Source of the DNA: Adonisia turfae CCMR0081
Lineage (GTDB): Bacteria; Cyanobacteriota; Cyanobacteriia; Phormidesmidales; Phormidesmidaceae
Assembly: GCF_011009555.1 (NCBI RefSeq)
Contig: NZ_QXHD01000004.1
Span: 2,225,923 to 2,289,922, forward strand
DNA length: 64,000 nt
Direction: 5' to 3'
Shown: piece by piece, positions 27,927 through 36,248 of the stretch
How the letters are laid out: every line of letters begins with the position of its first letter
How positions within the stretch are numbered: position 1 is the stretch's first letter
Notes under the pieces: model-generated
Seen by the model: the letters and a program-made list of their open reading frames with translations, nothing else
What the model was told of the DNA's origin: nothing
Database searches by the model: none
Program-made: the position numbers and the translations under genes

Positions 27927-28568
27927 ATGGCACGCTCTTTTAAGCAAAGACTAGGTAACGTATTCTCCCTCAAGACAGGCATCATTCTGGCTTTGGTTAT
28001 TTTGCTTGTGTGGGTTTCAGCAGCGTTTGCTCTAGATAAGAAAGAGGTTTTTCTACCTGGTGAAACCTCTGAAGGGCATCATGTCTTTGAGGCGTCCTGT
28101 GCTTCTTGTCATGAAGGGTTTAAACCCGTTAGTAATGAGACCTGCACCCGTTGTCATGGGGCCGAGCTAGCTGATGATTTGCATGGGGTGAAAAAATTTC
28201 GAGACCCCCGCTGGGCAGAGTATCGAGAGAGAGTTGACGTACTGACCTGTACGGCTTGCCACAATGAGCATGTGCACATGTTTGGTCGGGGAGTGAATCT
28301 GCAACCTGATTTGTGTATGGCTTGCCATGAGGAGCTGACCCTGACACAGCTCAAGAGCCATGAAGGATTTGCTCCGGACGGTTGCTGGACTGCAGGTTGT
28401 CACAACTATCATGATCACAGCACGGTATCAACGGGTTTTTTGCGACAGAACATGGGAGCGCCAGAGATGTTGCCTGTTCAGGAGGTCCCTGATCGGGTGG
28501 TGACTACATCCCTAGAAGCAGCCCCTGAGCCTAACCTCAGCAAAGAGTTTTTGGGAGGTGGCTCATGA
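27927..28568 (+). CDS. Membrane-anchored pentaheme c-type cytochrome
   Basis: ATG 27927 (AGGGA upstream) gives 213 residues. An uncleaved N-terminal helix or signal (residues 18-36, GIILALVILLVWVSAAFAL) is followed by five heme-attachment sites. Four are CXXCH, at Cys58, Cys73, Cys108 and Cys130, and one is CX4CH at Cys153 (CWTAGCH). Extra histidines (HVH, NYHDH) could serve as distal ligands. The layout resembles cytochrome c3/NapC-NrfH-type electron carriers, but the motif spacing does not match one family exactly. It should accept electrons on the lumenal or periplasmic face. Its stop overlaps the next start (ATGA). Confidence 0.9.
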   Translation: MARSFKQRLGNVFSLKTGIILALVILLVWVSAAFALDKKEVFLPGETSEGHHVFEASCASCHEGFKPVSNETCTRCHGAELADDLHGVKKFRDPRWAEYRERVDVLTCTACHNEHVHMFGRGVNLQPDLCMACHEELTLTQLKSHEGFAPDGCWTAGCHNYHDHSTVSTGFLRQNMGAPEMLPVQEVPDRVVTTSLEAAPEPNLSKEFLGGGS

Positions 28569-29374
28569 TGTGTCAGATATCTAGGCTGCTGCGTTCTCTC
28601 GTGCTTTTTGGATTGATACTGCTAGTGAGTTTTGCTCCTAGTCAGATAGCTGGAGCGACGACAGAGCAGGAGCTAAGTGATATTAATAGTCTGTGGCAAA
28701 GCAGCGCCCATGCTCTTAACGATGTGAATTGCGCCAGCTGTCATCAGCATAGTGAGACTAAAGAGTTTCTGGCAGCTCCTAATCACGAGACCTGTCAATC
28801 TTGCCACGAGCAAGCGGTGGATACATTCTTACTAAGTAAGCATGGTGTCCGTCTGCTAGAAGGTGATTCGCCTTTAACCCCGGCGATGGCCAGACTACCT
28901 ATGAAGCATGATGCAATGGACAAGCAGATGACCTGTAATGCTTGTCATGATGTGCATTCTGCTAACACGGTGGAAGCGTCAGTTGATGCATGCTTAACCT
29001 GTCATAACGACAATCATTCCCTGAATTATCAAAATTCCAGGCATGCTGAGTTGTTTTCAGCGAGTCAGCAGCTTCCTCGCCCTGGACCGGGTGCTGTGAG
29101 TTGTTCTACTTGTCATTTACCCCGTGTGCCCCATGGCCAAGATGATAGTACTACTGTCAAGGTGAATCACAACAATACATACAACCTCAAACCACAGGAT
29201 CGCATGGTGGGGGATGTGTGCATGAATTGTCACGGCCTTGAGTATAGCTATAACAGTATTTTCGACCCTGAACTGGTCGAAGCCAATTTTGACCGACCTC
29301 CAACCCTTGAAATGGAGACCTTTGACATGATGAAGGCTGCTGAGGCGAGGAGATCGGGCAATGCCTCTGAATAG
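28565..29374 (+). CDS. Hexaheme c-type cytochrome, secreted or membrane-tethered
   Basis: The 269 residues start with a hydrophobic signal (residues 8-30, ending in SQIAGA) and carry six CXXCH motifs at Cys56, Cys77, Cys124, Cys143, Cys180 and Cys219. Many spare histidines (e.g. KHD, NRH-like SRHAEL, PHG, VNH) are available as axial ligands. It looks like the cytochrome c3/doubled-CXXCH superfamily. No CXXCK or CWNCH catalytic heme of NrfA type is present, so it is probably a wire rather than a nitrite reductase. The four-base overlap with the pentaheme gene implies coupled synthesis. Confidence 0.9.
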   Translation: MMCQISRLLRSLVLFGLILLVSFAPSQIAGATTEQELSDINSLWQSSAHALNDVNCASCHQHSETKEFLAAPNHETCQSCHEQAVDTFLLSKHGVRLLEGDSPLTPAMARLPMKHDAMDKQMTCNACHDVHSANTVEASVDACLTCHNDNHSLNYQNSRHAELFSASQQLPRPGPGAVSCSTCHLPRVPHGQDDSTTVKVNHNNTYNLKPQDRMVGDVCMNCHGLEYSYNSIFDPELVEANFDRPPTLEMETFDMMKAAEARRSGNASE

Positions 29375-29447
29375 CGCATGGTTGTTGTTCAGAATCCTCT
29401 GTCGTGAACAAGATTGAAATATCCGGATGTACCAGGAGATGACTAAT

Positions 29448-30113
29448 ATGTTGATAAATTGGTTTCAGAGCATTCGCGCTAGGACAATTGGGTTACTGGG
29501 CTTAGCCGCTGCAGTTTGCTTTACTGCTGTTGCTTGTAGTGGTGGTGCTTCTTCCACCGTAGCAACTGCGACAGGTCCTAGTATTGCCCCTGATCTTGTT
29601 GCTGATTACATTCACACTGTGCTAGCAGCGGATCGTACTGCTTACACCAAGCACGTAGTAAACCGTGTAAAAACCCTTGAGGGTAAGTCTAAGGACAAGG
29701 GTGTACTTGACGTTGAATCTACTGAAGGCTGGCAGCAAACTGATGGTATCCCTCTGCCTGCACAGATGTTCCGCCTGGGTTCTGAGATTGCCAATGAATC
29801 TGGTTACTTTACCTATAACTTGATTTCTACTTGGTATATCAACGACAACCATGGACCTAAGAGTGACTTTGAAAAAATTGCTCTAGAGGAAATGGAAGCC
29901 AGTGGTGAGGCCTATAAAGATTATCAAGAAGTGGGTGGTCAAGCATATTTCTCGGCAATGTACCCCGATAAAGCCGTTGCTGAAGCTTGTGTGACTTGCC
30001 ACAACACCCACCCCATTCACCTTGAACGCTATCCCGACAAGCAGTTTGAGATGGGTGAAGTGATGGGTGGTGTTGTTATTAACATTCCTGTTGAAAGCAT
30101 GCCTGCTTCTTAG
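29448..30113 (+). CDS. Tll0287-like (DUF3365) monoheme lipoprotein
   Basis: I chose ATG 29448 because AGGAG lies nine bases upstream. The 221-residue protein has lipobox FTAVAC (lipidation at Cys30) and a PAS/Cache-like domain of the DUF3365 type, ending with one c-heme site CVTCHNTHP (Cys181-His185) and GEVMGGVVINIPV. The Thermosynechococcus protein Tll0287 is the namesake cyanobacterial member and binds a single heme c; in other bacteria the domain serves as sensor input. Position in the operon suggests a redox sensor or an electron relay at the membrane surface. Confidence 0.88.
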   Translation: MLINWFQSIRARTIGLLGLAAAVCFTAVACSGGASSTVATATGPSIAPDLVADYIHTVLAADRTAYTKHVVNRVKTLEGKSKDKGVLDVESTEGWQQTDGIPLPAQMFRLGSEIANESGYFTYNLISTWYINDNHGPKSDFEKIALEEMEASGEAYKDYQEVGGQAYFSAMYPDKAVAEACVTCHNTHPIHLERYPDKQFEMGEVMGGVVINIPVESMPAS

Positions 30114-30262
30114 TTTGCCCTTTGGCATAACGGTTGTTTGACACAGCTTTAGCGGGCGTCTTTAAGAGGCTCTTCTAACATTAGGGGTAGTTGTGTTGGT
30201 TGCACGAATAGTTCTATCCCTAATGTCGTTTATTTACTGTTGCTGTTTGTTGCCTTGGGGTA

Positions 30263-30856
30263 ATGAAGCCTAAATTTTCCACGCTAATTTTATTGACACT
30301 GGCGAGTGCTTTGTTATTGTTGCCCTTTGCGATCAGTCCGATTTATTTGGATGCGCTACGGGATCGTTCGGTGGAGCTTCATCAGTTTATCCGTGGAGAA
30401 ATCTACAAGCAGGTGACAGGCTATGTTGCTCTAGCATTTGTTGTCTTTGAAATGTTGCTATCGCTACGTAAGCGAGGTCGGAGCTGGCTCGGTAAGATTA
30501 AACTGCCTGGTTCTGTGATGTTGTGGCGGAGTGTGCACATTTTCCTGGGCGTGGGTCTATTAGCGATTGTAGTTGTCCATACCATCGGGGCTACTGGCCT
30601 TAATTTCAATTATTTATTTTTGTGGGTGTTTTTTGCAGTTACCCTCTCTGCTCTTGTAGGAGTAGTGGCAGAAACAGGAATACTTGAGTCACCACGTAAA
30701 TTCTTTGGTGTACCAGGGAATAAAGATTTAGTGATGACGAAGGGGCCATTGATCCGCAATATGCGGGCTGTTTGGCTGCCTACCCATATTTTTCTAGTCA
30801 GTGTTTTTATATTGATGCTGGGGGTGCATGTGTTCCTGGCTTACTACTATCGCTAA
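30263..30856 (+). CDS. Five-helix diheme-type cytochrome b membrane protein
   Basis: This protein of 197 residues has about five transmembrane helices (near 5-27, 47-68, 87-110, 115-137, 172-194). Four histidines are set as two pairs with 14-residue spacing: His92/His106 on helix 3 (WRSVHIFLG...VVHTIG) and His175/His189 on helix 5 (LPTHIFLV...GVHVF). Two helices each with HX13H is the bis-heme geometry of bc1-type cytochrome b and ferric-reductase domains. It is thus a candidate quinol-oxidising or transmembrane electron-transfer subunit for the adjoining multiheme cytochromes. No named family was recognised. It starts about 150 bases after the lipoprotein gene. Confidence 0.8.
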   Translation: MKPKFSTLILLTLASALLLLPFAISPIYLDALRDRSVELHQFIRGEIYKQVTGYVALAFVVFEMLLSLRKRGRSWLGKIKLPGSVMLWRSVHIFLGVGLLAIVVVHTIGATGLNFNYLFLWVFFAVTLSALVGVVAETGILESPRKFFGVPGNKDLVMTKGPLIRNMRAVWLPTHIFLVSVFILMLGVHVFLAYYYR

Positions 30857-30871
30857 GGGAACAGTGAGTTG

Positions 30872-31354
30872 ATGGTTTTTACGACGAAGGACGGTGCAAC
30901 TGGCTCGTCAATCAAATTAGTGGGTGCCATGATTGCGATTTTGGTAGCGATTTTGGTGACCCTATTGATTACGCGTCCGGCGGCAACGACGACCAGTTTC
31001 ACGCCCCTTTCAGGATTGATGACCTTAAAAACGATGGCAGCTGAGGCGACGCCCTATGAAGTTGCGATCGCATCTCCAAACCCTACATTCATCGAGTTTT
31101 ACGCTAACTGGTGCACGACCTGTCAGGGCATGTCCCCTGCGATTGCTGATCTACATCAGCAGTATGGCGATACCATTAGCTTTGTTATGCTAGACATTGA
31201 TGATCCTCAATGGGCGAATCAAGTTTCAGACTATGGTGCATCTGGTGTCCCTCAGTTCACGCTGCTCAATGCCCAACATGATGAGGTCAAAACATGGGTT
31301 GGCAAAGTGCCAAAACCCATCCTCGCGAATGTTTTTGACCAGTTGCTTGGATAG
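30872..31354 (+). CDS. Membrane-anchored thioredoxin-like protein (TxlA/HCF164 type)
   Basis: An N-terminal membrane anchor (GAMIAILVAILVTLLI) is followed by a thioredoxin domain with active site WCTTC in FIEFYANWCTTCQGMSP, and the cis-proline region GVPQFTLL. The arrangement matches TxlA/HCF164, a thylakoid thioredoxin needed for cytochrome b6f assembly, which keeps apocytochrome haem-binding cysteines reduced. Here it lies in an operon with 12 predicted c-heme sites, so a dedicated reductant for CXXCH thiols is a natural inference. ATG 30872 is preferred over TTG 30869. It starts 15 bases after the cytochrome b stop. Confidence 0.88.
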   Translation: MVFTTKDGATGSSIKLVGAMIAILVAILVTLLITRPAATTTSFTPLSGLMTLKTMAAEATPYEVAIASPNPTFIEFYANWCTTCQGMSPAIADLHQQYGDTISFVMLDIDDPQWANQVSDYGASGVPQFTLLNAQHDEVKTWVGKVPKPILANVFDQLLG

Positions 31355-31368
31355 GGAATGATATAGCT

Positions 31369-31587
31369 ATGACATTATTAGATCGATTTCTCAAACTATT
31401 AGAATTTCTAGAAGCAGCCCAAGAGGTATTCGAGTTTTTGACTACCCCCACTGGCCTGTCGGGCGTTCTGGCCATTTGCCTTTACTTTCCAATGCAGGCG
31501 CTAGGGTGTGACGCATCGGCAGCAGCTACCCTCGCTTGTACAGCTGCTCTAACCTTTTTCTGCCTTATTGAAAAGCCCGATTTTTGA
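31369..31587 (+). CDS. Small membrane protein at the end of the cytochrome operon
   Basis: The 72 residues include an amphipathic N-terminus (LLDRFLKLLEFLEAAQEVFEFL) and a hydrophobic C-terminal half (GVLAICLYFPMQALG; ATLACTAALTFFCL) with three cysteines. It starts 14 bases after the thioredoxin gene, so it is very likely the last gene of the same operon. Its 3' end overlaps the convergent pentapeptide gene by 23 bases. I do not recognise the family. Confidence 0.6.
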   Translation: MTLLDRFLKLLEFLEAAQEVFEFLTTPTGLSGVLAICLYFPMQALGCDASAAATLACTAALTFFCLIEKPDF

Positions 31588-32425
31588 AGAGTTGGGCACT
31601 ATGGCAACGCGCATCAGGTGGCCATTCTGTAGGAACTTTACTATGACTGGTAATTCCTATGGCATCGGTCTGTAGGATGTTGGTCAAGTTTGCACCCTTG
31701 AGATTGGCTCCAGTTAAATCAGCTCCTGATAAATTGGCGTTTGTTAAGTCAGCTCCCCGTAAATCAGCATGCTGTAGGTTGGCCCGTTGTAGACAGATTC
31801 CCTGGCAATTAGTAGCTGTTAAGTCAGCTTTTCTAAAGCATGCCCCTGTGAAATCTGCGTCACTTAAATCGCTACCTTCTAGGTTTGCAGATGTCAGATT
31901 GGCCTCTGTGGCCAAAACTTGTGAAAGATTGCTCCAGCTAAGGTTGGCTGTCACCAATTGGGTCCCCATCAGTCGAGCTGTTGCCCAATTGGTTTGATGT
32001 AAACAAGCGCCACTAAAATCAGCTTTTGTGGCCAAAGTTCCCCAGAGCTGAGCGTTTGAAAAGTTAGAATCTTGAGCAGATACCTCACACAAGGTTGCAC
32101 CAGTCAGCTTAGCTAGGACAAAATCCGCCCGGTCTAGCTTTGCTGCCGTTAGGTTGGCACAGCTCCAATCAGCGTGACAAACATCAGCGTCAGTTAAGTC
32201 AGCCCATAATCCCTGTAGCCAGATGCCGACCGTGTTTTGCAAGTTGGCAGCTACCAATATGCCCCCGCTGATATCAGCCCAAATAAAACTAGCTTTAGAT
32301 AAATCACTGCGGCTAAAATCTAAGCCACTTAGATTAGCCTGATAGAAATTAGCTTGGTACAAACGAATACCAACAAAGCTGCGTTCAGTTTGGTGATATT
32401 GCTGCCAGAAAGCGAGGATATCCAT
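31565..32425 (-). CDS. Pentapeptide-repeat protein
   Basis: From ATG 32425 (AAGG two bases upstream) the protein is 286 residues. After about 20 N-terminal residues (MDILAFWQQYHQTERSF) nearly the entire chain consists of A(D/N)LXX-type repeats, e.g. ADLRGADLTNANLSGADL, folding as a quadrilateral beta-helix. There is no signal peptide, so a cytosolic location is expected. A short non-repeat tail ends it. A GTG 12 codons upstream is an alternative start. It is adjacent to a second leftward pentapeptide gene, apparently an old duplication. No function can be assigned. Confidence 0.85.
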   Translation of the reverse strand: MDILAFWQQYHQTERSFVGIRLYQANFYQANLSGLDFSRSDLSKASFIWADISGGILVAANLQNTVGIWLQGLWADLTDADVCHADWSCANLTAAKLDRADFVLAKLTGATLCEVSAQDSNFSNAQLWGTLATKADFSGACLHQTNWATARLMGTQLVTANLSWSNLSQVLATEANLTSANLEGSDLSDADFTGACFRKADLTATNCQGICLQRANLQHADLRGADLTNANLSGADLTGANLKGANLTNILQTDAIGITSHSKVPTEWPPDARCHSAQLFKNRAFQ

Positions 32426-32510
32426 AACCTTGAAGAGGTGAAACAACTCAACTCTCCCCACTGCGTAAGCACCTATGTTGTAGCACTCTACATTAGGTGG
32501 CGTAGCATTT

Positions 32511-33437
32511 TTAACCAGGCAAATTTAGTGCCCCGCTCTGATTGAGCCAGACAATCTGAGCCTCAGTCAATCCCTGTACATCAGTAAAAATAGCGCCTGC
32601 GACTTGAGCATCGGTAAAATCAACAGCTGTCAAGTTGGCATTTTCAAGATTTGCTTGCTGCAAGTTCACCCCTGCCAAGTTAGCGCCTGCAAGATTTGCC
32701 CCCTCTAGCTGAGCACCCATCATAGAGGCATCAGTCCAGTCAGTTTCAATTAAACTGGCTCCATTCAGTGTTGCCCAGTCAGCTTGGGCTGCCATCAATA
32801 CAGCACCGTCTAGCTGTGTTTGCTCCAGAATGGCGTTGAGCAAGTTCGCTTTAGTTAAATTAGCGCCATTCAAGTTAGCTGCGCGCAACCGAGCTGCCTC
32901 CAGGTCAGCTTGTTGAAAATTAGCGCCTCGCACTGTTGCACGATGCCAGTTGCTGCGAGTCAGATTAGCGCCTTCAAAGACCGCTTCGCTAAAGTCAGAA
33001 TCAATTAGCTGCGCCTTGACTAGATTTGCCCAACTGAAGCGGGTGCGATGACCAATGGCATTGGATAAATCGGCCTGGGTCAACGTGGCAAATGATAGGT
33101 CAGCTTCAGTGAGATGCGCGCCATGAAACTTGGCTTTAGGTGCCTGTAGTTCACGGAAAATCCCCCGCTCTAAACGAGCACGGGTCAATTCAGCCGCATC
33201 CAATCGGGCTTTAGCAAAGCGAGCGTCTGAAAGTACCGCCAGAACTAGGGTGGCTTTTGAAAAGTCAGTACCTTCACAGGACGCACCGGTCAAATTTGCT
33301 TGCCGTAGATACGCATGGGCAAAATTCCCTCGGTCCAGTGCGGCTCCTCCCAGATCTATCTTGCTCAGCTCAGCTCGACGTAACGATTGCTGATGGCTAA
33401 TCTTGGAGAGCACTTCGTTAACGGTAAGCTGAGCCAT
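32511..33437 (-). CDS. Pentapeptide-repeat protein
   Basis: This 308-residue protein starts with a short helix (MAQLTVNEVLSKISHQQSL). About 50 consecutive pentapeptide repeats follow, e.g. LNGANLTKANLLNAILEQTQL and LEGANLAGANLAGVNLQQANL. It ends with AQIVWLNQSGALNLPG after the last coil. No signal peptide and no cysteine-based features are seen apart from one Cys. It lies 85 bases upstream of the other pentapeptide gene on the same strand. Role unknown; some relatives mimic DNA, but nothing here points to that. Confidence 0.85.
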   Translation of the reverse strand: MAQLTVNEVLSKISHQQSLRRAELSKIDLGGAALDRGNFAHAYLRQANLTGASCEGTDFSKATLVLAVLSDARFAKARLDAAELTRARLERGIFRELQAPKAKFHGAHLTEADLSFATLTQADLSNAIGHRTRFSWANLVKAQLIDSDFSEAVFEGANLTRSNWHRATVRGANFQQADLEAARLRAANLNGANLTKANLLNAILEQTQLDGAVLMAAQADWATLNGASLIETDWTDASMMGAQLEGANLAGANLAGVNLQQANLENANLTAVDFTDAQVAGAIFTDVQGLTEAQIVWLNQSGALNLPG

Positions 33438-33656
33438 AATGCCAAAAATCCTTACTGCGGTATCAGAAGCAACAATTTAATCTTAATAACCGTATAATAC
33501 ACAACAGTTTTATCTGATTCCCTGTGAATTAAGAATTGTTAGGCCTAATTTGTCTAGATTTGATGACATTGTCAGGCTATGGCTGTTCTAGCTTCGATTT
33601 AATCTCACTGACGTTGTTAAGGTCATGCTCATGGCGTGGCCTCCTCAGAGTGTTCC

Positions 33657-34517
33657 TTAGCTGTTCTTCATAACTTCTAAAAACCTGGTGACAGCCGGTG
33701 AGGGTGGCACGTTAGCCAAGATAGCGACGCCAATCACCCGTTCTAGGGGGACAGGCAGGGGACAACTGTCGACCGTATCAGGAATGGGCATGGCGGCTAA
33801 ACGCGGTAAGATAGCGGCTCCCAGGCCTTGGGCCACCATACTCACAATGGTGGAATCTTCTTTAACGTTATAGGCCACTTTCAATGGCTGTTGCCAGCGT
33901 GACCAATGTTCTCTGACTGCGGTGGTGCATTCGGCATAGTTAAGCAAAATAAAAGAGCGGGTGGACAGTTCATCCCAAGTAATGGGCTTGGCTGTAGGAT
34001 GTTGGGCTTTGGGAAGGAGTACTACATACTCATCCCGAGTAATTTCCCAGGTTGTAAAGTCTTCGGAGCGGGGTAAAGGCAGCAACCCCAAGTCTGCGCC
34101 GCCAGACCGTAGTGCTTGTTCTACACCGGCTGGGTCAAATTCATCCAGACTCACTTCTACCCGTGGGTAGTGCCGTTGAAACTCGGCAATTTTAGGTGGC
34201 AGAATGTGGGTGGAGGCGCTCCGAAAAGAGGCGATACGTAGACGGCTATTGTAGAGAGCCTTTTCGAGATTGACTTCGTATTCGATCGATTCACGCAATT
34301 CTAAAATCTGTTTTGCATGGCTGACTACACGTGCGCCAATGGTGGTGAGCTTGGCCCCCATGCGCCCGCGCACAAGCAAGGGGACATTGAGTTCATTTTC
34401 GAGGGATGCGATCGCACGACTAACCGCCGACTGAGACATATCCAACTGCATGGCCGCATCCGAAAAACTGCCACATTTGCCAATGGTCACGAGCACTTGA
34501 AGTTGGGAAATGTTCAT
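33657..34517 (-). CDS. LysR-family transcriptional regulator
   Basis: The N-terminal winged helix-turn-helix is clear (SFSDAAMQLDMSQSAVSRAIASLENELNVPLLVR, residues about 17-52). It is followed by the periplasmic-binding-protein-like effector domain (LRIASFRSASTHILPPKIAEFQ to the end). Length 286 from ATG 34517 is typical. It is transcribed away from the cupin-like gene at 34633, and LysR regulators usually act on the divergent neighbour, so that gene is the probable target. The inducer is unknown. MVAQGLGAAILPRLA is the usual C-terminal motif. Confidence 0.92.
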   Translation of the reverse strand: MNISQLQVLVTIGKCGSFSDAAMQLDMSQSAVSRAIASLENELNVPLLVRGRMGAKLTTIGARVVSHAKQILELRESIEYEVNLEKALYNSRLRIASFRSASTHILPPKIAEFQRHYPRVEVSLDEFDPAGVEQALRSGGADLGLLPLPRSEDFTTWEITRDEYVVLLPKAQHPTAKPITWDELSTRSFILLNYAECTTAVREHWSRWQQPLKVAYNVKEDSTIVSMVAQGLGAAILPRLAAMPIPDTVDSCPLPVPLERVIGVAILANVPPSPAVTRFLEVMKNS

Positions 34518-34632
34518 CAATAGAATCTATTCGGTTAGCGCATAGATACTTTCCGCTGGGCGATTTGATCCTTCAAATGGAGGCCGTTAGCTTAAATGCA
34601 TCATCACGCTTAAGCAGCAAAGTTTAATTTCT

Positions 34633-35133
34633 ATGTTTGAACTATATCCGTTCGAAAAGTTTCGAGATACTCCTAGCGTTCAATTTTTTGACATTACAGT
34701 CCCCAAGTCGAATGCCCGTGATTTAGTGTTTCACGATGGCCCTGCCATTAGCCCCCACAGCACTAAAACCGGTGATTGGCAATTTTATTTACACCCGCGC
34801 CAAGAAGATAATCTGTTGGCACTGTCTGGGGGACGGACGTTCTATCTGGTTAACTTTAGCTGGGACTATCCGTTCCATCGGGTACGCCTTGAGCAAAATG
34901 CCTATATTTTGCGGATTCCACCGGGCACATTCCATCGGTCCGAGTCGGACCCCAAGGGTTCCCTTGTGATTAATCAAGCAGTACGTCAGGCCGCTGCCAC
35001 TGTGCACAGTGAGTTTCGAGTCTATAACAGTGCTGAAATTCCGAAACTGCGAGCTTTACTTGCCTCTGGGTTGCCGCCCATGGACCATGGGTTTCCCTCA
35101 AAGGAAATGGTTGCGCCGCCGTTGGCTGCGTAG
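34633..35133 (+). CDS. Cupin-like protein, probable target of the divergent LysR regulator
   Basis: The 166-residue soluble protein has no signal or membrane segment. It contains beta-rich segments typical of a single cupin barrel: WQFYLHPRQEDNLLALSGG, RTFYLVNFSWDYPFHRVRL and ILRIPPGTFHRSESDPKGSLVINQAVR. The His residues of HP, PFH and GTFH could bind a metal. I cannot name the family with certainty. The 115-base divergent spacer with the LysR gene suggests shared control. A hairpin terminator follows at 35163. Confidence 0.62.
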   Translation: MFELYPFEKFRDTPSVQFFDITVPKSNARDLVFHDGPAISPHSTKTGDWQFYLHPRQEDNLLALSGGRTFYLVNFSWDYPFHRVRLEQNAYILRIPPGTFHRSESDPKGSLVINQAVRQAAATVHSEFRVYNSAEIPKLRALLASGLPPMDHGFPSKEMVAPPLAA

Positions 35134-35162
35134 CACTCCCATGCAAAATTCAAATTCCTACA

Positions 35163-35190
35163 GCGTCTATCGACCATCGGTAGACGCTTT
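35163..35190 (+). terminator. Intrinsic terminator of the cupin-like gene
   Basis: GCGTCTATCG and CGGTAGACGC pair as a hairpin with a short loop, followed by TTTTAT. It lies about 30 bases after the stop at 35133. Confidence 0.7.
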
Positions 35191-35301
35191 TATGATAGAC
35201 ATTCAGGCAATTTCCACTTAGGAAAGTGTGCCAGTGATAGGGGAATGCGATCGCACATCCTCTAATTTAAGAGGCATAACCTACTTGCGTGGGGAGCATC
35301 T

Positions 35302-36168
35302 ATGGCTGAAACCAATTTCACACAGTTAACCCAGTTGCCCTGGCCAGCATTCATCAGTGCATCGTTGATATTACATGTTGGCGCTTTAGTCGCGAGCCTA
35401 CCGGTCATTTTACAGGTGGATGCGCCCCCTGATAATTCTGTAACCATTCCGGTGACCCTGGTGGGTGAAGGGGATATGCCAGTTGCTGCCGTTGACAGTC
35501 CACCACCAGACATTCCTCCAGCTGAAGCCCCCTTACAACAGCCCAATGCCCTTGGTGGCCAAGACCCAGCGGTTGAGCCAACTAACCAGAATCAGGGATT
35601 AGCACAGCAGGCTCCGCCACAAAACGGTCTAGCTCAAAAGCCTGAACCAGAGGCTGTAAATACCGATCCTTCTGAGAACCCCACCACCAAGCCAAACAAC
35701 GGCACTGAAAGCTCTGACGGAACTACTACAGAGAATCCACCAGCTTCAGATCACCAGACCCACGACACCGAAAAGCCCCAAAACCCTGAGTCCGCAATAG
35801 GTGATGGCGCAATTGCCATCAGCATTGTCGGCACCTCGACTGTGCCGCCTGGCACCCCAGGTGATTGGCCAGATGTTTTGCCTACGTTGCAGAGTGCCTC
35901 TGCATTGAGCGTGACTGATCACACGTGTAATAATGCCTTACCGGCTGGCGAGGTCACGTTGGGATTGGTGATCGCAGCCGATGGCTCTGTTATCCAGGTT
36001 TTTGCCCCGCCTGATGAGGACACGATGTCAGCACAAATTGCCAGCTGCTTACTCACCCATGCCCTCAGCGTGAATCCTGCTGCGATCCGATTTGCGCCTG
36101 CATACACTGGCCAGCAAGCCATCATTACCGATCGAATGCAGCTCACATTACGATTCTCCCCAGGATAA
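35302..36168 (+). CDS. TonB-like protein with Pro/Asn-rich spacer
   Basis: The 288 residues are laid out like TonB: an N-terminal hydrophobic anchor (residues 14-38, AFISASLILHVGALVASLPVIL, with the His typical of the TonB helix), a disordered Pro/Gln/Thr-rich spacer of about 130 residues, and a C-terminal domain (about 190-288) with GEVTLGLVIAADGSVIQVF and a paired Cys (HTCNNAL; IASCLLTHAL). It could transmit energy to an outer-membrane receptor, but no ExbB/ExbD or receptor genes are nearby. Cyanobacterial TonB-like proteins often lack such neighbours. Family match is moderate. Confidence 0.6.
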   Translation: MAETNFTQLTQLPWPAFISASLILHVGALVASLPVILQVDAPPDNSVTIPVTLVGEGDMPVAAVDSPPPDIPPAEAPLQQPNALGGQDPAVEPTNQNQGLAQQAPPQNGLAQKPEPEAVNTDPSENPTTKPNNGTESSDGTTTENPPASDHQTHDTEKPQNPESAIGDGAIAISIVGTSTVPPGTPGDWPDVLPTLQSASALSVTDHTCNNALPAGEVTLGLVIAADGSVIQVFAPPDEDTMSAQIASCLLTHALSVNPAAIRFAPAYTGQQAIITDRMQLTLRFSPG

Positions 36169-36180
36169 AAACCTTGATTT

Positions 36181-36230
36181 TCAACCAGCTTTCTTATGGC
36201 AAACTGTGTTAACCTAGCAAAGCTGGTTGA
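36181..36230. repeat. 12-base perfect inverted repeat after the TonB-like gene
   Basis: TCAACCAGCTTT at 36181-36192 pairs with AAAGCTGGTTGA at 36219-36230 across a 26-base loop. No T-run follows. It lies 12 bases beyond the TonB-like stop and may be a processing or stabilising hairpin, or part of the repeat cluster before tRNA-Gly. Confidence 0.6.
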
Positions 36231-36248
36231 GCGAATACTCAAAGTAAA

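Noticed and set aside
28565..29374. Hexaheme protein as an NrfA-type nitrite reductase or octaheme reductase
   Set aside because: No CXXCK catalytic heme site and only 269 residues; all six sites are plain CXXCH, so an electron-carrier role is better supported.
31659..33393. Rightward Lys/Ala/Pro-rich frames opposite the pentapeptide genes
   Set aside because: Pentapeptide genes give long open antisense frames because of their five-codon period; these translations are low-complexity shadows.
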